DNA from: Deltaproteobacteria bacterium
Lineage (GTDB): Bacteria; Desulfobacterota; Binatia; Binatales; Binataceae
Assembly: GCA_003161515.1 (NCBI GenBank)
Contig: PMOH01000317.1
Coordinates: forward strand, 1-11,944
Length of the DNA stretch: 11,944 bases
Reading direction: 5' to 3'
The notes below the pieces were generated by a model. That model saw only the letters and a program-made list of their open reading frames with translations, was not told the origin of the DNA and did not search any database. This document shows, piece by piece, positions 1-7,012 of the stretch; positions within the stretch are counted from its first letter, which is position 1, and every line of letters begins with the position of its first letter. Position numbers and translations under genes: made by a program.

Positions 1-325
1 GCTATACACATCGGGTAAGACGGGATTCGCCCGTAAGTCGCAACGCGACGCAGGCGCTTAAGTGCAGGTGACGAGATTGCGTCGCGGCGACAATCGGATG
101 GCGCCTTCGGAAACCATCGAGGCGATTCGGTAGCGCATCATCTTATATGGATCAGCGGAGACTGTGAGCTGATTTCTCAGATCGAGACAATCGCGGGTTG
201 GCGGTGTCCCATTCTGATTCGAATCGCTCTATATGGTCCCAGGAGCCAGTATCCGCTGCGTCTAAGCAGTCGGTCCTTCGCACGAAATCATAGCGGCATC
301 GAAGTTGCTGCGATGACCCTCGCAG
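1..325. other. Left-edge region without a supportable gene
   Basis: I see no convincing complete gene here. Two plus-strand frames are open from the left edge and stop at 59-61 and 69-71, so the last 19 to 22 codons of a truncated upstream gene could be present, but neither tail is recognisable. The minus-strand frame at 152-346 has no recognisable protein signature and overlaps the start of the next gene, so I left it out. The region holds small inverted repeats (20-34 and 37-49) and a perfect 10-bp palindrome, GATTCGAATC, at 216-225. The promoter of the downstream outer-membrane protein gene should lie here, but I cannot point to a good -35/-10 pair. Confidence 0.4.
20..49. repeat. Two adjacent short inverted repeats
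   Basis: ACGGG (20-24) pairs with CCCGT (30-34) across a 5-nt loop. Immediately after it, GTCGC (37-41) pairs with GCGAC (45-49) across a 3-nt loop. A related GTCGC/GCGAC pair recurs at 81-91 with a one-base centre. The stems are short and no T-run follows, so a rho-independent terminator is not supported. They could end an upstream transcript or be chance in GC-rich DNA. Confidence 0.25.
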
Positions 326-1300
326 ATGCCGCACTTTCGCCATCATGAGGGGATAGGTTACCGCTGCTTTGCCTACACTCGCGCCGCAGCGATCGCGTTC
401 GTCGTGACGCTTGGACTAAGTGGCGGGGTATTCGCTTCCGAGTATGGAGTCGGCACCTATCGGCCGGGACAGGTTGATCTGTTTGCCGGAATGCTGCCGG
501 CGGCAGGCGGAGTGCTGGTGAAAAATTACTTTATGTTTCAGGACGCGAGCCTTACCGCGCAGCCCAATAACGCGCCCGTGCGATTCCATACGCGTACGAT
601 CAGTTACACTGACGCGACGTTTTTGACCTATACGACGCCCTGGCAGATATTCGGCGCCAGCTGGGGTGGTGCGGTTTTGGCGCAGACCCGAATCATCGAT
701 CAAACCTTGCGGGTCACGCCGATTGGCGGCCCTACCACGAAGCAAATCTCGACGATTGGCGGATTTGGAGACCTGATTGTTTCACCGCTGATGTTGAACT
801 GGCACTTTCGAAAGTTTCACGTGCTCAGCGCATTGATGTTCTATGCGCCGACCGGCAGTTACGATCGTAAACGGATTGTCGATATGGGGCTCAATCGATG
901 GTCGGTCGAGCCTGACGTCGGATTGACCTGGATGGACCCGGAAACAGGCCATCAAGCGTCGCTGTTCGTCGGCTATACCTTCAACGCCGAAAATCCTTCG
1001 ACTCACTATGTGAGCGGGCAGGAATTTCACGCAGACTTCGTGCTGGCGCAGCATCTGCCGCATGGGCTGGTGGCGGGAGTGGCCGGGTACGCGGTGCAGC
1101 AGACGACGCCGGATTCCGGCAGCGGTGCGACGCTGGGCGCATTCAAGGGGCGCGTGATTGGACTCGGGCCGCTGGCAGGCATCACCGTTCCGATCGAGAA
1201 GGTACCGGTCAGCTTTTCCTTCAAGTACGACTTCGAATTCGCCGCGCAAAATCGATCGACCGGAGACGAGCTGTGGCTGACGGCGTCGGTACGGTTCTGA
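326..1300 (+). CDS. Outer-membrane beta-barrel protein, Phenol_MetA_deg-like
   Basis: This 324-residue protein is probably an outer-membrane channel of the Phenol_MetA_deg / COG4313 type, a family often found near catabolic genes and presumed to pass hydrophobic or aromatic compounds. Residues 18-37 form a signal peptide (TRAAAIAFVVTLGLSGG core) with likely cleavage at VFA|SEY after residue 37. The mature part has alternating aromatic/polar strands and motifs typical of the family, such as FGDLIVSPLMLNWH (about 153-166), a YAPTGSYD turn, and a late EKVPVSFSFKYDFEF strand. It ends in TASVRF, a terminal Phe typical of beta-barrel assembly signals. The ATG at 326 is the first start after an in-frame stop at 314-316 and gives an extended n-region; no clear ribosome binding site precedes it. 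The kinase gene begins 3 nt downstream. Substrate is unknown; family assignment is by recognition, not a search. Confidence 0.75.
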   Translation: MPHFRHHEGIGYRCFAYTRAAAIAFVVTLGLSGGVFASEYGVGTYRPGQVDLFAGMLPAAGGVLVKNYFMFQDASLTAQPNNAPVRFHTRTISYTDATFLTYTTPWQIFGASWGGAVLAQTRIIDQTLRVTPIGGPTTKQISTIGGFGDLIVSPLMLNWHFRKFHVLSALMFYAPTGSYDRKRIVDMGLNRWSVEPDVGLTWMDPETGHQASLFVGYTFNAENPSTHYVSGQEFHADFVLAQHLPHGLVAGVAGYAVQQTTPDSGSGATLGAFKGRVIGLGPLAGITVPIEKVPVSFSFKYDFEFAAQNRSTGDELWLTASVRF

Positions 1301-1303
1301 GCC

Positions 1304-4084
1304 ATGCAAGGGAACGGCGATGTCGTGCACGATGGCCAGGCCGGGCTCCCGCAGCCGATGGAGAGCGAGGACGCGCTGCTGGCGGCGCTGGTCAGAACCT
1401 CGGATGACGCCATCATCAGCCTCTCGACGGACTTCCGGATAACAAGCTGGAACCGCGGAGCGCAAAAACTGCTGGGCTATACGGCCGAAGAGGCGATAGG
1501 CAAGCGGCCGTTCGATCTTTACATTCCGTCGGGCGCGCGCGCGATGGATCAGGCGAGGCTGACCCGCGACCTGGCGATGATCAGAGAAAACCCCGAGGCG
1601 GTGCGCCTGCTGGAATTGCCGCTGCAAAGGAAAGACGGCACCATCCTGGATGCGGCGATAGGTGGTAGCGGAATCTACGACGCACACGGAGAGCTGGTCG
1701 GTTTGTCGGCGATCGTGCGCGACGTTACCGAGCGCAGGCGTAACGAGCGTCAAAGTGCGGCGCTGGCAGCGATCGTCGAGTCCTCCGACGACGCGATCAC
1801 CACGATCGCGCCGGACCTGCGCATCACGTACTGGAACCGCGGCGCCGAGAGAATGTTCGGCTTCACTGCAGCGGAATCGATCGGACAGTCGTTCACGCGG
1901 AACATCGCGCCCGAGAGTCATGCGCAAGCGCGGGAAATCGTTGAGCGCCTGATAGCGCGACCGGACGAGGTGGTGCGTTTCGAGGGTCCCAATCACAGAA
2001 AAGACGGCACGCTGATTGAGGCGTCCACGGTCTGTTTTGCGATCCGCGATGCAGAAGGGAAAGTGGTCGCCCTGTCGAGCATCCAGCGCGACATCAGCGG
2101 ACGGATACGATCCGAGCGCCAGGCGGAACGACTGGCCGCGATCGTCAACGCTTCGCAGGACGCCATCATGATCGTGTCATCGGAGGCCCGAATACTTTTT
2201 TGGAATCCGGCGGCAGAAAGAGTGTACGGTTACACGGCTGAGGAGGCGGTTGGAAAAGGTCTCGAGTTGTTCGTTCCGCCCGACGAACTTGCGGAGACTA
2301 TTGCCAGAACCCGGCGCGTGGTCGAGACCGGCCAGCCGATATCCTGGGAACAGAATGGCACCGCAAACGGCACTATGTTCGTTTCCGCGGTCAATATTTT
2401 TCCCATGCGCGATGCGGCAGGCAATGCGACCTGTGTAGCTGGCATAGGGCGCGATATCACCGCGCTCAAGAAGACCGAGCGCGAGCTGGTCGCGGCGCGG
2501 GAGGCGGCATTCGCGGCGTCGCAGGCCAAGTCGGAATTCCTGTCGAGCATGTCGCACGAGATCCGCACCCCGATGACCGCGATCCTCGGGATGGCCGAGT
2601 TGCTGGCCGAAGGCGCGCTGAATGTCGAGCAGCGCCGCTATATCGAGGTTCTGTGCAACAACGGCCATGCGCTGCTCGACCTGATCAATAGCATCCTGGA
2701 TTTGGCCAAGATCGAGAGCGGCCGCTTGACCCTCGAGCACATCAGTTTCGATCTGAGAGAGGTGGTGGAGAAATCAGCCCAGACGCTCGCAATCCGCGCG
2801 CACGTCAAGCGGCTCGAGCTGATCGTCAGCATCGCGCCCGACGTTCCCAACGCGCTGCTGGGCGACCCGCTGCGGCTTCGACAGGTGCTCCTCAATCTGA
2901 TCGGCAACGCAATCAAGTTTACCGAAAATGGGGAGGTGCTGATTTCAGTCGAACGCGAATCCTCGCCGAGCGTTTCGTTGCACTTGAAATTCAGTGTTCG
3001 TGACACGGGAATCGGAATTGCGAAGGACAAGATCCCGGTTTTGTTTGCCGCCTTCGAGCAGGCCGACACCTCGACCGCGCGGAAATACGGGGGCAGCGGC
3101 CTCGGTCTCGCGATCGTCAAGCGCATTGTCGGTCTCATGCAGGGCGAGGTTACGCTGGAGAGCGAGCCCGGCAAGGGAAGCGTCTTCAGCTTCATTTCGC
3201 CATTCGAACTGGAGCCCAACCCGCCGGCGGCGGAGCGATGGCCGGACCTAGGCCATTTCCCGGTGCTGATAGTCGATCACAACCAGGCCGCGCGCGCGGT
3301 CGTGCGCCAGATGCTAAGCGGTCACGGCGCAATAGTTACGGAAGCCGCGTCCTACGAAGCAGGCATCACTGCAATCGAGCAGGCCCGTCCCGCAGGGCGG
3401 CCACCGCGCCTGGTGCTGCTGGGTGATCGGATCGCTTCGCAAACACCTCATGCAATGGAGCAGCTCATTACACAGGCGTCGCAGTGTGAGGCGTCGATCA
3501 TCGCGATGATCTATTGCGACAACCTGACGGCCGATCTTGCGCGGCTGAAATCTTTGAAGCTGGAAACTTACCTGATCAAGCCGATCAATATGCGCGAACT
3601 TGCCAAAGCGGTTCGCCAGGTAGTCGTAGGCGATAGCGGCGAAGCGATGACGGAGCAGCCCAGCCTGGCAGGCGACGAACACCAGCTCCTGGTCGTCGAT
3701 CGACCGCTCAAAATCCTGTTCGCCGACGATTCGATCGACAACCGGACGCTTATCCGGGCTTTTTTGAAGAAGACGCCCTATCATCTTTACGAAGTCGAAA
3801 ACGGCCGGCAGGCGATCGACGGCTTCATCGCCGCCGGCGACTACGACCTCGTGCTGATGGACATCCAGATGCCCGAAGTTGACGGCTATGCGGCGACGCG
3901 CGCGATTCGCGAGTGGGAGGGTGCGCAATGTCGTGCGCATACGCCGATAGTCGCGCTGACCGCTTCTGTCTTCCCCGAAGCGATCAAGCTCGCGCTCCAT
4001 GCGGGATGTGACGCGCACCTGGCCAAGCCAATCAACAAGGCGACGCTGCTGCGCGCGATATATGATGCGGTCGGCGGCGCCTAA
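1304..4084 (+). CDS. Soluble hybrid histidine kinase (PAS x3, HisKA, HATPase, two REC)
   Basis: This 926-residue protein is a cytosolic sensor kinase; no membrane segment is visible. Three PAS domains lie at about 22-141, 150-265 and 275-388, each with the [WN]-x-A-x-x-[LMV]-[FLY]-G-[YF]-T-A core and separated by charged helical linkers. The HisKA H-box is SMSHEIRTPM with phosphoacceptor His418. The ATPase domain (about 515-636) shows the N-box N531/N535, the G1 box DTGIGIA (567-573), the F-box FAAFEQAD and the G2 box GGSGLGLAI (596-604). Receiver 1 (about 652-773) keeps K759 but has Gly707 where the phosphoacceptor Asp is expected. Receiver 2 (about 802-924) is intact: D808/D809, D853 in LMDIQMP, T886 and K908. 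No HPt domain is attached, so output is probably through autophosphorylation to receiver 2 and a separate partner. The ATG at 1304, 3 nt after the porin-like gene stop, suggests co-transcription and possibly coupled translation; an internal ATG at 1358 is an alternative start. Confidence 0.93.
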   Translation: MQGNGDVVHDGQAGLPQPMESEDALLAALVRTSDDAIISLSTDFRITSWNRGAQKLLGYTAEEAIGKRPFDLYIPSGARAMDQARLTRDLAMIRENPEAVRLLELPLQRKDGTILDAAIGGSGIYDAHGELVGLSAIVRDVTERRRNERQSAALAAIVESSDDAITTIAPDLRITYWNRGAERMFGFTAAESIGQSFTRNIAPESHAQAREIVERLIARPDEVVRFEGPNHRKDGTLIEASTVCFAIRDAEGKVVALSSIQRDISGRIRSERQAERLAAIVNASQDAIMIVSSEARILFWNPAAERVYGYTAEEAVGKGLELFVPPDELAETIARTRRVVETGQPISWEQNGTANGTMFVSAVNIFPMRDAAGNATCVAGIGRDITALKKTERELVAAREAAFAASQAKSEFLSSMSHEIRTPMTAILGMAELLAEGALNVEQRRYIEVLCNNGHALLDLINSILDLAKIESGRLTLEHISFDLREVVEKSAQTLAIRAHVKRLELIVSIAPDVPNALLGDPLRLRQVLLNLIGNAIKFTENGEVLISVERESSPSVSLHLKFSVRDTGIGIAKDKIPVLFAAFEQADTSTARKYGGSGLGLAIVKRIVGLMQGEVTLESEPGKGSVFSFISPFELEPNPPAAERWPDLGHFPVLIVDHNQAARAVVRQMLSGHGAIVTEAASYEAGITAIEQARPAGRPPRLVLLGDRIASQTPHAMEQLITQASQCEASIIAMIYCDNLTADLARLKSLKLETYLIKPINMRELAKAVRQVVVGDSGEAMTEQPSLAGDEHQLLVVDRPLKILFADDSIDNRTLIRAFLKKTPYHLYEVENGRQAIDGFIAAGDYDLVLMDIQMPEVDGYAATRAIREWEGAQCRAHTPIVALTASVFPEAIKLALHAGCDAHLAKPINKATLLRAIYDAVGGA

Positions 4085-4133
4085 CCATTCAGTAGATCCC
4101 GGTCAGATGGAATTTTCAGCAGGGACAAGCTTT

Positions 4134-5102
4134 TCAGTAAGTGCAATAATTCTTTCCGTTGAGCCGATGAACGTATGCCCCCGTCTTTGCCCGCACACTG
4201 GTGCACACTTTTGGTGGATTTGATGGCGGGTCACAATCATTGCAGAAACCAGTCTGCCCATTGGTTGTGAAGGTGGTCGTCAAATCCGCGTACGTGGTCG
4301 GCGCGTACTTCGTCGCCGCAATGCCGGCGACGTCACCTTGGGCGCGGGGAACAGGCGTTTGCAGGGTTCTGAAAGCGGTGATGAACTCGACCCAGTTAGT
4401 GCTCGTACTTAAGATTCCGGCTTCGGTCCCCGTGGCGTGCGGAAGTTTCTGGCGTCGTTCCGCGATGTAGCAAGGCAACGCACTCGGCTGGCCGCCCCAT
4501 GTGCGGTTGGCACTGAAGACCAAATCCGAGTCAGCCGGGCCGGCCCACTTCTGCGCCTGCGTGCCGCTGAAGTCGTCGCAAACTATCGAATAGATATGAT
4601 CCAGATAGGCGGTCGTCGTCAGGCTTTTCCCGGTGGTCTGGGTTCCGTTGCCGACGTTCGCCGTCGGTGCTGCATCTGTCGGCGAAGTCGTCGAGAGCGT
4701 TTCGGCCACGCACATGAGAGCGTGCGCGTCCGCGGGCCCCAGCCAATAGAGCCACGGATCGCGTGAGTGCGATTGCCATACCATGTAGTAAATGGCTGCG
4801 CATCCGGAGCCGTATGCTTGAATCGCGAGTTGGACGCTTCCCGGCGGCGTGTTCAGCGATACGCATGCGTTCTTGGAAAGGTTGAGGGCGATGATGGCGA
4901 TCCCGTTCACAACCGCAGAGCCTCCATTCAAAATTCGTATCGAAGAGCCGCCCACCACCAGATCGCTTGCGACGCAGCGCCCGGAAACCGCCCCGTTTTG
5001 ATAGCCGATATCGCCGCCTGCTGGAATCTGCGCCAAGGCGACGGAAGTGTTGCCGAGAACCAACACCGTCATGAGAGCCCATCTCTGAAATAGTCTAGTC
5101 AA
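4134..5102 (-). CDS. Exported Cys-rich protein of unknown function
   Basis: I do not recognise this protein. From a TTG start at 5102 it is 322 residues and opens with a well-formed signal peptide: a basic n-region (TRLFQR), the hydrophobic core WALMTVLVLG, and a cleavage site ALA|Q after residue 24. An ATG at 5070-5072 (312 residues) has a better AGAG-like ribosome binding site, but removes the basic n-region. The mature part has ten Cys residues (43, 80, 101, 131, 175, 211, 287, 290, 300, 320), including a C-terminal CNDC motif, which suggests disulfides in the periplasm or outside the cell. The middle is rich in Thr, Ser and Ala. With the TTG start it overlaps the upstream gene by 8 nt, so the two are almost surely one operon. 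It converges on the kinase gene with a 49-bp gap and no visible terminator. Signal peptide and coding strand are well supported; function is not. Confidence 0.65.
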   Translation of the reverse strand: MTRLFQRWALMTVLVLGNTSVALAQIPAGGDIGYQNGAVSGRCVASDLVVGGSSIRILNGGSAVVNGIAIIALNLSKNACVSLNTPPGSVQLAIQAYGSGCAAIYYMVWQSHSRDPWLYWLGPADAHALMCVAETLSTTSPTDAAPTANVGNGTQTTGKSLTTTAYLDHIYSIVCDDFSGTQAQKWAGPADSDLVFSANRTWGGQPSALPCYIAERRQKLPHATGTEAGILSTSTNWVEFITAFRTLQTPVPRAQGDVAGIAATKYAPTTYADLTTTFTTNGQTGFCNDCDPPSNPPKVCTSVRAKTGAYVHRLNGKNYCTY

Positions 5103-5949
5103 GAGGAATCTCAATGCTGTGATTCCTTGTATGCGAGACGAGTAGCGGATCGGTAGGATTGATAAAGCAAAGGAACGACAAGAAATAGCGGGTGCTGGCC
5201 TGCAGGCCTGCCTCGTAGGGAATATGAATGCACTGGTTGCCGTCGATTTCGTGGTCGCCATCCACCCGACCCAAATAGCCGCCTATACTGCACACTAGTG
5301 AATAGAAAGCGGTCTCACTGTTAGGATTACAAATCGTAGTTTCACCTGCGACATTGTACAGATAGTCCCGCACGCCCCAACGAAGGAATCCACCATTATC
5401 GCTCATGTATTGGGTCCAACGATTCGGCTGGCACACCGCTGGTGCGTTGGTTGGGCCGATGTTGCCGTTGCCGAAGCCCAACTGTTCGTTGTTGCCCTGT
5501 GTAGACGGACCGCTTTCAGCGCGATTCCTCGACCTGGCGACGATTTTCCAGACGAAATTAGGTGCTGGTTCCCATACAAGAAAGTACGTTTCCTGGGAGT
5601 TCGGATAGGATGGTGGCTCAAGCGGATCATTGCTGACGCTTCCAGTAGTAGGATCGACGCCTACATGTTTACCCCACGCTACAGGATGGCCAATAGGATC
5701 CTGCATTACCGTCAGAGCCATAAAAGCACCGGCGGCCCTATTCGCAGGAGGCGTGGCATCGACGACCGCCTTGTCACCGGTGATCTTGACGGTAGCGGAC
5801 GTGCATCCGACGGGGACCGACCATTTTGTTTTATCAGTCCCCCTGCAGGTCGTATTCATCGCAGCGACTGGCAGGACCATGTGCGAGGCGTCGATTAGGC
5901 CGAGCGCCAACGCTGCTATGACCATTCCAAGTCTCACCGTATTCACCAT
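5095..5949 (-). CDS. Exported protein of unknown function, first gene of a two-gene operon
   Basis: I do not recognise this 284-residue protein. It has an N-terminal signal sequence (MVNTVRLGMVIAALALGL) with likely cleavage near LPVAA|MN after residue 30. The mature part has seven Cys residues (35, 49, 173, 207, 220, 240, 261) and is rich in Asn, Gly, Pro and aromatic residues, with segments such as YFLVWEPAPNFVW (122-134) and FYSLVC (215-220). It ends in a mostly beta-like C-terminus (STRYFLSFLCF). The ATG at 5947-5949 follows a purine-rich AAAGAAAG stretch that may serve as a ribosome binding site. The DNA appears less GC-rich than the flanking genes, which could reflect horizontal transfer or a poorly expressed gene. 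It shares a loose pattern with its downstream partner and probably acts with it outside the cytoplasm. Confidence 0.68.
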   Translation of the reverse strand: MVNTVRLGMVIAALALGLIDASHMVLPVAAMNTTCRGTDKTKWSVPVGCTSATVKITGDKAVVDATPPANRAAGAFMALTVMQDPIGHPVAWGKHVGVDPTTGSVSNDPLEPPSYPNSQETYFLVWEPAPNFVWKIVARSRNRAESGPSTQGNNEQLGFGNGNIGPTNAPAVCQPNRWTQYMSDNGGFLRWGVRDYLYNVAGETTICNPNSETAFYSLVCSIGGYLGRVDGDHEIDGNQCIHIPYEAGLQASTRYFLSFLCFINPTDPLLVSHTRNHSIEIPLD

Positions 5950-6007
5950 ATGCTTTCTTTTCTCGACAGTGCTGACGATGCACCTTGCGCACCGATTGGT
6001 TTACTTA

Positions 6008-6021
6008 CGATAGCAATATCG
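6008..6021. repeat. Short inverted repeat in the divergent region
   Basis: CGATA (6008-6012) and TATCG (6017-6021) form a perfect 5-bp stem around GCAA, which read on the plus strand is a GNRA-type tetraloop. It lies about 60-75 bp upstream of the minus-strand ATG at 5949. It could be an operator half-site pair or an RNA hairpin, but a stem this short may be chance. Confidence 0.25.
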
Positions 6022-6178
6022 CGCCGTTGAGTGCCTTCGAAAAACGTCGCGCCCGAAACTGCGAAACCCTTCCCTGCTTTCAAAGTTTTCGGTAAACAGG
6101 ACACGCGGCTACTGCATGTCGCCATCGAGGGAAGCGCTCGAAGGCGCCTGGAAGAGGCGATAGACTGCCAGCGCAAGA

Positions 6179-6206
6179 TTGTCGGATGATTGGAAAGTAG
6201 TAAAAT
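6179..6206 (+). promoter_or_regulatory. Candidate sigma-70-like promoter for the lipoprotein gene
   Basis: TTGTCG at 6179-6184 matches four of six bases of the -35 consensus, and TAAAAT at 6201-6206 matches five of six of the -10 consensus. The spacer is 16 nt. The -10 box ends 30 nt before the ATG at 6237, leaving room for a start site near 6213. The consensus used is that of Escherichia coli and may not suit this organism. Confidence 0.45.
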
Positions 6207-6236
6207 CCTCGGATTCCTGATGACTGCGAGCGGACG

Positions 6237-6965
6237 ATGACCAGATACGCATTGATCGCAGTAGCCGCCGTGTTCATTGCCGGGTGCAATTCTTCGCCGC
6301 AACCTCTCAGTGCCGAAAACACGGTCGGCGGCGCCAGCGTGGCTGGCTTCACACAAGTCCCGATGGCGCAAGCGACGACGAGCCTCACGCTCGACTGGGG
6401 CAAAAAGGGAAAAGCGGGCCAAGTCGCTATTGCCGACGTGTTGAGCTTTAACGGCTCGAAACCGAAGATCACCGCTCCGGATGGATGGCGTTTTATTCGC
6501 GACGATGCGAGCGCGTCGACGCGACAGTCGCTGTATTGGCATGCAATTCAGGCCAACGATCCCAGCGCGGCAACGTGGACATTCGACACCCCGGTTGATA
6601 CGAAAGGGGCGATCGTTTTGTTGGACAATGTCGCGCTAGACTCGCCGGTCGACATGAGCAGTGGAAAGACCGACACCAGTGGCACGCTCAACGCCAAGTC
6701 GGTCGTGACTACTGCCGACGGGGATCTCATCCTTCTCTTTTATGCCACCGATTTCCATATTCCGGGCCTCGCTCCGAAGCTGCCTCCGAACATGAGAACG
6801 GTGACAGACCAGGAAGATGCGTCGCACGAATACTGGATACTCGCGGCTTACCAGGATCAAAATGGAGGCACCGACGACGTTCCCGTCGGCGAAGGACAGC
6901 TCTTCAGTTGGACTGCCGCGCAGGTCGCGATAAAGCGGGGCGCAGCGACTCCTTCGCCAAATTGA
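6237..6965 (+). CDS. Lipoprotein with a beta-sandwich-like extracellular domain
   Basis: This 242-residue protein is a predicted lipoprotein. Residues 4-16 are hydrophobic and end in the lipobox IAGC, with lipidated Cys17; the next residue is Asn, not Asp, which by the E. coli Lol rule favours the outer membrane. The rest (about 45-233) matches a recurrent extracellular pattern: ITAPDGWRFIR (78-88), a DPSAATWTF strand (108-116), GAIVLLDNVALDSPVD (124-139), and a late VVTTADGDLIL strand (156-166). I know this pattern from repeated domains in large secreted and adhesin-like proteins; here it occurs once, as a stand-alone lipoprotein. No catalytic motif is visible. The ATG at 6237 has only a weak AGCGGA-like ribosome binding site but is supported by the lipobox spacing. 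It stands alone: divergent from the upstream operon and 47 nt before the glycan cluster. Role unknown, possibly surface binding. Confidence 0.75.
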   Translation: MTRYALIAVAAVFIAGCNSSPQPLSAENTVGGASVAGFTQVPMAQATTSLTLDWGKKGKAGQVAIADVLSFNGSKPKITAPDGWRFIRDDASASTRQSLYWHAIQANDPSAATWTFDTPVDTKGAIVLLDNVALDSPVDMSSGKTDTSGTLNAKSVVTTADGDLILLFYATDFHIPGLAPKLPPNMRTVTDQEDASHEYWILAAYQDQNGGTDDVPVGEGQLFSWTAAQVAIKRGAATPSPN

Positions 6966-7012
6966 TTTAGTGTGCACGGCGGACCACATACTGACCGTAT
7001 TCGCGATCGCAA

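Larger units (their letters stand above)
5950..6236. other. Divergent intergenic region
   Basis: This 287-bp stretch separates the minus-strand exported-protein operon from the plus-strand lipoprotein gene, so it should carry promoters in both directions. A plus-strand promoter candidate sits at 6179-6206. A small inverted repeat lies at 6008-6021, in what would be the leader or promoter of the minus-strand operon. A 15-codon plus-strand frame starting at ATG 6117 is not convincing as a gene. I found no other structure. Confidence 0.5.

Noticed and set aside
216..225. Palindrome GATTCGAATC as an operator for the porin-like gene
   Set aside because: It is a single perfect 10-bp palindrome about 100 nt upstream of the ATG with no second copy or nearby promoter boxes to support a regulatory role.
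152..346. Small minus-strand open frame in the left-edge region
   Set aside because: No recognisable sequence feature, and it overlaps the start of the outer-membrane protein gene.
782..1996. Long minus-strand open frame (404 codons)
   Set aside because: It is antisense to the outer-membrane protein and kinase genes, which both have clear family signatures; the translation is Arg-rich and without recognisable features.
4085..4133. Possible bidirectional terminator between the converging genes
   Set aside because: I found only a TTTTCAG direct repeat (4113-4119 and 4131-4137) and no stem followed by a T-run.
5410..5898. Plus-strand open frame opposite the exported-protein gene
   Set aside because: The minus-strand frame has a signal peptide and reads as a normal protein; the plus-strand product does not, so it is a shadow frame.
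5630..6013. Plus-strand open frame with a hydrophobic C-terminal stretch
   Set aside because: The hydrophobic stretch is the antisense of the minus-strand signal peptide region; no ribosome binding site or family match is visible.
7003..7010. GCGATCGC palindrome as a HIP1-type element
   Set aside because: CGATCG is common in this GC-rich sequence, and nothing else suggests a cyanobacterium.
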